From the NCBI RefSeq assembly GCF_002270055.1, contig NZ_NIBG01000008.1, positions 28,113 through 92,112 of the forward strand: a stretch of DNA of 64,000 nt, in the 5' to 3' direction. A model generated the notes under the pieces. It saw only the letters and a list, made by a program, of their open reading frames with translations, was not told the origin of the DNA and ran no database searches. A program made the position numbers and the translations under genes. The stretch comes from Anaeromicrobium sediminis (lineage in GTDB: Bacteria; Bacillota; Clostridia; Peptostreptococcales; Thermotaleaceae). Positions within the stretch are counted from its first letter, which is position 1. The number at the start of each line of letters is the position of its first letter. Positions 58,186 through 64,000 of the stretch are shown piece by piece.

Positions 58186-60405
58186 TTAGCTATTTAAAGC
58201 ATCTATAATCTTCTCAGGTATAACTGGTAGTGAGCATATATTAGTTCCTAAGGCATGATTTATGGCATTTACTACTGCAGGTGCTGCTGCACAAGCACTT
58301 ATTTCTCCCACACTCTTAGCTCCAAAAGGACCCATTTCCTGAGGTTCTTCTATTAAGTGAACTTTTACCTCTGGCATATCTGGCACATTTATAACATGGT
58401 ATTTAGCAAAAGTATCACCCTTTAATCTTCCCTTAGAATCAGCAGTGATTTCTTCTGTTAAAGCCATTCCTATTCCCATTTGTATAGCCCCTTGAACTTG
58501 ACCTTCCACCATACCTCTGTTTATAGCCTGACCTATATCATGTACTGCTAAAAAGTCTGTAACCCTTACTAGTCCTGTTAGTTTATCTACCTCTACCTCT
58601 GCAAAGTTTACGCAGTATACGGCTGGATTTGCAGGTGACTTATAACTTATAGTTTCACTCACATCCACTTCATATTTAGTTTGTATTTTAATTACCATTT
58701 CTCCATAGGATAATTCCTTATCATTACACTTAATTACTCCATCCTCTAAATGTATTTCATCTAAATCACATTCAAATACTTTAGCAGCATACTCTAAGAA
58801 TCTTTTCTTTACCTTTTCAGCAGCTTTCATAGCAGCTCCACCACATACAAAAGTAACACGGCTTGCTTGGGTTCCTGCTGAATCAAATGGACTTGTTAAA
58901 GTATCTGCCTCTGGAATAAATATTTTATCTAAATCCACATCAAGTACTTCTGCAATTATCTGTTGCATAGATGTTATGGTTCCACAACCTTGATCATGAA
59001 GACCTGCATTTAAGTATATGGTTCCATCTTCGTTTATTCTAATATACATATCTATAAAATCTTGATATGCTCCATAATATCCATTACCATGGGTAGCACA
59101 TGCAACTCCTATTCCCTTTACATATCTGCCTTCAGATTTAGGAACATTTTTTCTTTCATTCCAATTAAATATTTGGGCTCCCTCTTCAAGACATTCTGTA
59201 ATCTTCACATTTCCAAGATTGGTTCCACCTGTAGGATCATCTTCATTAGGCTTCACCACATTTTTAAGTCTAAGTTCAATAGGGTCCATATTAAGTTTTT
59301 TAGCTATCATATCCATATTTATTTCCGATAATACATGGATTTGTGGAGATCCATATCCCCTACAAGCACCACCAACAGGAGTGTTTGTGTATACTATATC
59401 AGCCTTGAACCTTTGATTTTCAACCTTATATAATCTAAAGGACTTCTTAGCCATAGCCATGGCCACAGCATCTCCGTTAGTAAAGTAACCACCTGCATCA
59501 ATTAATAAATCCATATCCCTAGAAATTAATTTACCATCATTACTTACAATAGTCTTTACATTGCCCTCTATAGCATGTCTAGTTCTTGTAGCTATAATAC
59601 TTTCTTTTCTATCTAAAGTTAATTGTACAGGTCTTTTTAACTTATATGATAAGTAAGCACATACTGGTTCTAATATAGGTTGCCCCTTTCCTCCAAAAGA
59701 TCCTCCCATTACAGTCTTAATCACCCTTACCTTGTTAAGGGGTAAATCTAGTATTTCTGCTACTAGTAATCTTACTTGATATACTACCTGACAAGGTGTG
59801 TACACCGTAAGATTTCCAAATTCATCTATATTAGTTACACAAGAGTGGTTTTCCATGGCTGCATGGTGAACCTTTGGAGAATGGACAGAAGTTTCTACTA
59901 CCACATGTCCCTCTTCATCTACAGTTTCCACATTTCCCACTTCTATCTTTTTAGTAGATATATGATAACCGTCCTCCTTAAGTGCCTTTTTAGGATCTAT
60001 AATAGGCGTATATTCTTCATACTCTATTTCTATTAAGCTAGCAGCTTCCTCTAATACTTCTTTGTTTTCCGCTACTATGGCTCCTATTCTATCTCCAACA
60101 AACTTTGGCTCATCTGTGAATATTTTTTCGTCCTTCATAACTTCAAGACCCACAAACCACTTATGAGAATTATAAAGAGTATCTGGTGAATCCTTTGGTG
60201 TGAACACCTTTACTACACCCTCTAATGCTTCTGCCTTATCATAATTTATACTTTTTACTCTTCCATTTGCTATATTACTTAATATAAGCTTTGAATATAG
60301 CATATTATTAAGTTTCATATCCCCTACATACTTGACTTTTCCCGTAACCTTTTCCTTTATATCATGTATTGGATACGTTTTTCCTACATATTTAAAGTTT
60401 TTCAC
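58186..60405 (-). CDS. molybdenum hydroxylase, molybdopterin-binding subunit (xanthine dehydrogenase family)
   Basis: About 739 residues. Shows the Mo-site segments VMGGSFGGKGQPILEPVCAY, TNTPVGGACRGYGSPQ, HDQGCGTITSMQQII and, near the C-terminus, GPFGAKSVGEISACAAAPAV with the catalytic Glu. Together with the FAD and 2Fe-2S subunits it forms an enzyme that hydroxylates a purine or other N-heterocycle. The nearby YqeB/YqeC genes suggest the selenium-dependent type. The start is a GTG at 60405 after GGAGGTGA; a TTG five codons earlier is part of that site. Confidence 0.92.
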   Translation of the reverse strand: MKNFKYVGKTYPIHDIKEKVTGKVKYVGDMKLNNMLYSKLILSNIANGRVKSINYDKAEALEGVVKVFTPKDSPDTLYNSHKWFVGLEVMKDEKIFTDEPKFVGDRIGAIVAENKEVLEEAASLIEIEYEEYTPIIDPKKALKEDGYHISTKKIEVGNVETVDEEGHVVVETSVHSPKVHHAAMENHSCVTNIDEFGNLTVYTPCQVVYQVRLLVAEILDLPLNKVRVIKTVMGGSFGGKGQPILEPVCAYLSYKLKRPVQLTLDRKESIIATRTRHAIEGNVKTIVSNDGKLISRDMDLLIDAGGYFTNGDAVAMAMAKKSFRLYKVENQRFKADIVYTNTPVGGACRGYGSPQIHVLSEINMDMIAKKLNMDPIELRLKNVVKPNEDDPTGGTNLGNVKITECLEEGAQIFNWNERKNVPKSEGRYVKGIGVACATHGNGYYGAYQDFIDMYIRINEDGTIYLNAGLHDQGCGTITSMQQIIAEVLDVDLDKIFIPEADTLTSPFDSAGTQASRVTFVCGGAAMKAAEKVKKRFLEYAAKVFECDLDEIHLEDGVIKCNDKELSYGEMVIKIQTKYEVDVSETISYKSPANPAVYCVNFAEVEVDKLTGLVRVTDFLAVHDIGQAINRGMVEGQVQGAIQMGIGMALTEEITADSKGRLKGDTFAKYHVINVPDMPEVKVHLIEEPQEMGPFGAKSVGEISACAAAPAVVNAINHALGTNICSLPVIPEKIIDALNS

Positions 60406-60420
60406 ATATATCACCTCCAA

Positions 60421-61269
60421 TTATCCTAACAACTGCTTATAAATATCACTGCCCAAACCTTTTATGGCTTCACGTTTATAAGTTCTTGATTTTCTAGTTG
60501 GTATAGCCTCGTCAACTTGCTTTGATAAAACTTCATAAAATCTATCTAGTAACTTCTCATCTATTTCTTTATCATTTAAGAATTCTTCTACCATGGTAGC
60601 TCTAAAGGCCTTAGGCCCTAATGCACCTAAAACAACTCTACTGTCTAATATTTTATTTCCTTCTTTTTTAAGAAGTACACTCATATTTAACTTAGATATG
60701 GTAACCCTAGTTCTACTTCCCAATTTGGCAAAAGCACTTTCATACCCTTTGTATTTTGGTATGATTATTTCTATAATAATCTCATCCCTGTTTAATGAGT
60801 TTTTTCCAAGTCCTATTATAACCTCATCAATAGATCTTTCTATTCTTTCATTATGTGAGTTTATAGTTACTACCTTACTATCCATTAATAACAGGGTAGG
60901 TATAAGGTCGGCTCCAGCAAAGGCATTAGCCACATTACCACCAATAGTAGCCCAGTTTCTGATTTGAGTTGAACCAACTTGGCCAGATGCAAGGGACACA
61001 CATATACAATTAGACTTTATAATTTCACTTTCTTCTATAGTAGTGAAAGTTGTACCTGCTCCTACTCTTATAAAGTCATTTTCTTCTTTTATATAATTTA
61101 ATTCATTAATCCCTTTTAAATCAATTAATGTACCCTTATGGATTTTATCCTTTTTCATCTTTATTATTAAATCAGTTCCTCCACTTAAGGCATAGGTGTT
61201 TTCATCAATGTCTTTTAAACACTCTACCAACTGAGTTAAATTGTTCGGAGTTTTCATAATCATAGACAT
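60421..61269 (-). CDS. molybdenum hydroxylase, FAD-binding subunit
   Basis: About 282 residues, CoxM/XdhB family. FAD-binding blocks are NTYALSGGTDLIIKMKK and STQIRNWATIGGNVANAFAG (the TIGGN motif). Passes electrons from the 2Fe-2S subunit to NAD or another acceptor. Start chosen at 61269, since AAAGGAGGAG stands upstream of this ATG; a GTG two codons earlier overlaps it. Tightly packed between the small and large subunit genes. Confidence 0.93.
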   Translation of the reverse strand: MSMIMKTPNNLTQLVECLKDIDENTYALSGGTDLIIKMKKDKIHKGTLIDLKGINELNYIKEENDFIRVGAGTTFTTIEESEIIKSNCICVSLASGQVGSTQIRNWATIGGNVANAFAGADLIPTLLLMDSKVVTINSHNERIERSIDEVIIGLGKNSLNRDEIIIEIIIPKYKGYESAFAKLGSRTRVTISKLNMSVLLKKEGNKILDSRVVLGALGPKAFRATMVEEFLNDKEIDEKLLDRFYEVLSKQVDEAIPTRKSRTYKREAIKGLGSDIYKQLLG

Positions 61270-61282
61270 ATTCACTCCTCCT

Positions 61283-61738
61283 TTATTTATGTGCCGCTGA
61301 TTTTACAGCTTTCACAATTTTGTTATACCCTGTACATCTACATAAATTACCCTCTAGAGCAATCTTTATTTCTTCTTCCGATGGATCATCATTTTTCATT
61401 AATAATGCCTTAGAGCTCATAAGCATTCCTGGAGTACAATAACCACATTGAACAGCTCCATTTTCTATGAATGACTTTTGAAGCCTATCTAGCTCTTCAT
61501 CCTTTTCTAAACTTTCTATAGTAAATATTTCTTTACCACTTACTTGATGTCCTAATACTAAGCATGAATTTACAGCAGCACCATCAATTATAACAGTACA
61601 AGCTCCACATTCACCTTCCCCACAACCTTCTTTAGTTCCTGTAAGCTTTAAATCATCCCTAAGGACATCTATCAATCTCTTAGCAGAATCCACATCCACC
61701 TTAACGTCTTTTCCGTTTACTCTAAATTCAAGTAACAT
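61283..61738 (-). CDS. molybdenum hydroxylase, 2Fe-2S subunit
   Basis: About 151 residues. Both iron-sulfur clusters are intact: CGEGECGACTVIIDG followed by a later Cys (NSCLVLG) for the ferredoxin-type cluster, and CGYCTPGMLMSSKALL with CRCTGYNKIV for the second. Start at 61738 with GGGAGATG upstream. First of the three structural genes; repeat copy C lies in its leader. Confidence 0.94.
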   Translation of the reverse strand: MLLEFRVNGKDVKVDVDSAKRLIDVLRDDLKLTGTKEGCGEGECGACTVIIDGAAVNSCLVLGHQVSGKEIFTIESLEKDEELDRLQKSFIENGAVQCGYCTPGMLMSSKALLMKNDDPSEEEIKIALEGNLCRCTGYNKIVKAVKSAAHK

Positions 61739-61870
61739 AATTATCATCTCCCTGATACGTCATCTTCTTATCTTAAATTCTAATACACAACCGTCAAAAG
61801 AAAGTCCATTAATACAGTTTTATTTAAATCATTTTGACCTTTTATTTATGTGTAGATAAACTACTTCAAA

Positions 61871-62068
61871 CTCAATAAACTCTAGCTACCTACAAGTTTC
61901 TATAATTCAAAAATTTTTAGAAGGTGGAACATCACAACATCCTATGCTGTAAACAATTGTGAAACATCTATAGTAAATATATGATTCATACTCCATAATG
62001 TGATAGTGACTTACCTTATAAACGTTTTGAATTATAGAAACGTAGTAGGTTCACATACCTTTAGCTTA
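61871..62068 (+). repeat. structured dispersed repeat, copy C
   Basis: Core 61887-62051. The long stem tataattcaaaa / ttttgaattata is perfect here though its sequence differs from other copies. The inner stem reads atcaca / tgtgat instead of atcag / ctgat, with both sides changed together. It fills most of the 387-base spacer between the lyase and the 2Fe-2S gene; the flank CTCAATAAAC and the trailing TAGCTTA match copy E. Confidence 0.82.
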
Positions 62069-62096
62069 GACATAATTTATCTATCCACATGGTATA

Positions 62097-62121
62097 AGTA
62101 GCAGGCCATAACCTGCTACTC
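62097..62121 (-). terminator. terminator of the lyase gene
   Basis: gtagcagg and cctgctac stem immediately after the stop codon; AT-rich follow-on. Confidence 0.8.
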
Positions 62122-62125
62122 TAAT

Positions 62126-63631
62126 TTACTCATTAATTATATCTATAATTTTCTTAGATTTAATAAAGTTATATGATTTATTAATATCTACAGATAAATT
62201 TCTATCCTCTTCTAAGAAGGATACCTCTTTTCTGAATGCTTCCCATACTTTCTTAGTATACTTGCCAGCCTTTTCTACCTTCCTTAAATCCATAGCTTGG
62301 GCTGCATGCATTAACTCTATCCCTAGGATGTAAAAAAGATTATCAACTATTTTAGTTGTCTTTTGAACTACTAATGGAGTATTATTTGCATGATCCTCTA
62401 TATCCCCTGCCACAGAAAAGAAATCTGCCGTTACAGGATTAGATAGATGTCTTATTTCCGTATCTAATGATGTAAATACCTTCTGAATAGTACCATAAGC
62501 AATTACTCTAGTATCTGCTGGCGTTAAGAACCTTGATAGTCCAGTAAACTTAGGTCTAGCTAACTTTATTGTTCTATGACAAGCTGCCTTAGATAAATGG
62601 CTAAGAGCTATTCCTAACATTTCAAAGCCTATTGCCCATGTGGTAGGTTCATAATTTGCACAGGCAACCATTCTTCTTTCATCTACTAATACACATGGAT
62701 TATCCTCAGACGTATTTAAGTGAAGATGTAAATATTTTTCCACATGCTCAAGGGAATCTCTAACAGCTCCATGGATTTGACAAGACCCTCTAAAGCTAAG
62801 GGGATCCTGTAGTGCATCTGCAACTCCAGGTAAGTATAAATAACTTCCTTCTAGGAATCTTCTCACATTGTCTGCACTCTTATTTTGTCCTGGAAATGGT
62901 CTAATCTTATGGGTAGATTCATCAAGGGGAGTCACATTTCCCTTTAGGCCTTCTAGGGACATGGCATAAATTAAATCTGCCATATCAAGTAAATCTTGCA
63001 CATCCTTTAAGACAAGAGCTCCCTCTCCAGCAGCCAATGCATTAGAACTTACTATTGCAAGGCCATCCTTTGGACCTAACACAATTGGCTCAAGCCCTTC
63101 TATTTCGTAAGCTTCCTTAGTAGTCATAAGTTTACCCTTATAATAAACATTTCCCTCTCCCATGGCTGCAAGGCCAATATGAGATAAACATGTTATATCT
63201 GCTTCTCCTACAGACCCCCTCTTTGGTATCTGTGGAAGTATATCTCGATTTATAAACTCTGCATATCTTTCTACTAACTTAGGCTGAGCTCCCGTATATC
63301 CTAATAAATAATTATTAAGTCTAGCTACTAATATGGCCCTTGTTTCTTCTAATGTTGCATCAGGTCCTACACCTAAAGTATGGGCTAATACTAGGTTTCT
63401 ATTATACTCTTCATAGTATCTTTCAAAGATTTCCCTATCCTTATTAAGACCTACCCCCCTATTAAATCCATATACGGGTACATCACTATTTAGCATTTCA
63501 TATACAAACTCTCTTGATTTCACAATTCTTGCATAAGCCTCTTCACTGATTTCAACTGCATATCCATCACGGGCTATTTTACTTATTTTATCCACTGTTA
63601 AATTATTTCCATCTAATACAACCTTCTTCAT
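62126..63631 (-). CDS. histidine-ammonia-lyase superfamily enzyme lacking the MIO triad
   Basis: About 501 residues, full length for the HAL/PAL family. Conserved features include a Tyr in VYGFNRGVGLNKD near residue 54, LVLAHTLGVG, and LQDPLSFRGSCQIHG. But where HAL enzymes have GSVGASGDLAPLAH, with Ala-Ser-Gly that cyclises to the MIO cofactor near 142-144, this protein reads GSVGEADITCLSH (about 139-151). No ASG triad exists, so the standard MIO chemistry is not possible. Ergothionase, a trimethylammonia lyase of the same fold, is known to work without MIO and is one candidate. Located just upstream of the molybdenum hydroxylase genes. Start chosen at 63631 after GAGGAG. Confidence 0.88.
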   Translation of the reverse strand: MKKVVLDGNNLTVDKISKIARDGYAVEISEEAYARIVKSREFVYEMLNSDVPVYGFNRGVGLNKDREIFERYYEEYNRNLVLAHTLGVGPDATLEETRAILVARLNNYLLGYTGAQPKLVERYAEFINRDILPQIPKRGSVGEADITCLSHIGLAAMGEGNVYYKGKLMTTKEAYEIEGLEPIVLGPKDGLAIVSSNALAAGEGALVLKDVQDLLDMADLIYAMSLEGLKGNVTPLDESTHKIRPFPGQNKSADNVRRFLEGSYLYLPGVADALQDPLSFRGSCQIHGAVRDSLEHVEKYLHLHLNTSEDNPCVLVDERRMVACANYEPTTWAIGFEMLGIALSHLSKAACHRTIKLARPKFTGLSRFLTPADTRVIAYGTIQKVFTSLDTEIRHLSNPVTADFFSVAGDIEDHANNTPLVVQKTTKIVDNLFYILGIELMHAAQAMDLRKVEKAGKYTKKVWEAFRKEVSFLEEDRNLSVDINKSYNFIKSKKIIDIINE

Positions 63632-63701
63632 TTCCACCACTCCTCTTATAAAATCTAAAATTAAATTCTCAGACTATACACATAAACAGATTACTTTATA
63701 A

Positions 63702-63902
63702 CTCAATAAACGCTATGCACCTATGAAGTGAAATAAATTAAAAATACTTGAGAGTGTGGAACATGACAACATCATATGCTGCAAACAATTGTGAATCTTC
63801 TACTGTAAGTATAAGATTCGTACTCTGTAATGTCATAGTGACTTCACTCGAAAGAATTTTTGATTTATTGAACTGAAATAGGTTCACATACCTCTAGCTT
63901 AA
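63702..63902 (+). repeat. structured dispersed repeat, copy E
   Basis: Core 63717-63885. The stem next to the core reads gagtg / cactc where B and D have taagg / cctta, and the next reads atgaca / tgtcat where A and B have atcag / ctgat: both are compensated changes. Lies 86 bases upstream of the lyase gene. Confidence 0.82.
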
Positions 63903-63953
63903 ATACACCCTACCTAAAACCTTAATTCTAAATTCTATTAATTTTTCTTTTTA

Positions 63954-63986
63954 ATGGGACGGTTATTAAATAACCGTCCCTAATAA
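63954..63986. terminator. strong hairpin near the right edge
   Basis: gggacggttatt and aataaccgtccc are perfect complements flanked by T- and A-rich sequence. It probably ends a minus-strand gene beyond the window; orientation uncertain. Confidence 0.7.
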
Positions 63987-64000
63987 ATTTAATTATTTTG

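Noticed and set aside
61871-63902. Repeat copies C and E as molybdenum-cofactor riboswitches
   Set aside because: Their position upstream of molybdenum enzyme genes is suggestive, but the same element lies at purD and, inverted, by spmA, and the core does not match what I know of the Moco RNA motif.

Overview
The window comes from a low-GC, endospore-forming, anaerobic Firmicute, most likely a clostridium in the broad sense. The signs are strongly AT-rich DNA, GGAGG-type ribosome binding sites, spore maturation genes spmA/spmB, small CotF-like coat proteins, ferredoxin proteins, a HrcA/CIRCE-controlled groESL operon and a selenium-dependent type of molybdenum hydroxylase system. I cannot name the species. 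No tRNA, rRNA, CRISPR array, insertion sequence or prophage was seen.

Layout. 1-1.5 kb: the end of an MFS transporter and a YbjQ protein. 1.6-17.5 kb: purine synthesis on the minus strand (purL, then purE-C-F-M-N-H-D), with a guanine-riboswitch-controlled purine permease and an odd fusion of a soluble chemoreceptor with a peptide-binding domain lying between purL and purE. 17.6-19.5 kb: a LysR regulator, a CPBP membrane protease and two small proteins. 19.7-32.1 kb: a myo-inositol catabolic locus under a DeoR regulator, in two convergent blocks plus a third divergent block; neither iolA nor an inositol transporter is present. 32.8-39.0 kb: an AraC-type regulator with an SDR, a flavodoxin/ferredoxin protein and three related hydrolases, bounded by two nearly identical hairpins. 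39.2-42.5 kb: guaB-guaA behind a second guanine riboswitch. 42.6-45.3 kb: spore coat and spmA-spmB-ldcA genes. 45.7-47.8 kb: groESL with CIRCE. 48-54.7 kb: a patatin, two membrane proteins and a large BTAD/AAA/TPR regulator. 54.8-63.6 kb: a molybdenum hydroxylase (2Fe-2S, FAD and Mo subunits), its accessory genes (XdhC, YqeB, YqeC, MocA families) and an upstream histidine-ammonia-lyase-like enzyme that lacks the cofactor-forming Ala-Ser-Gly.

Purine metabolism is the main theme: de novo synthesis to IMP, guanine-controlled uptake, IMP to GMP conversion, and a hydroxylase of the xanthine dehydrogenase family. The inositol locus should carry inositol to the level of DKG-phosphate cleavage, with aldehyde removal encoded elsewhere.

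The most unusual signals are: (1) a 170-200 bp repeat in five copies whose arms and inner stems differ between copies but keep pairing, so it looks like a structured RNA or a mobile structured element; (2) the MIO-less lyase beside the molybdenum hydroxylase; (3) the cytoplasmic chemoreceptor-peptide-binding fusion; (4) the AraC module with a shared 34-bp operator and Cys-nucleophile hydrolases, two of which lack the expected catalytic His.
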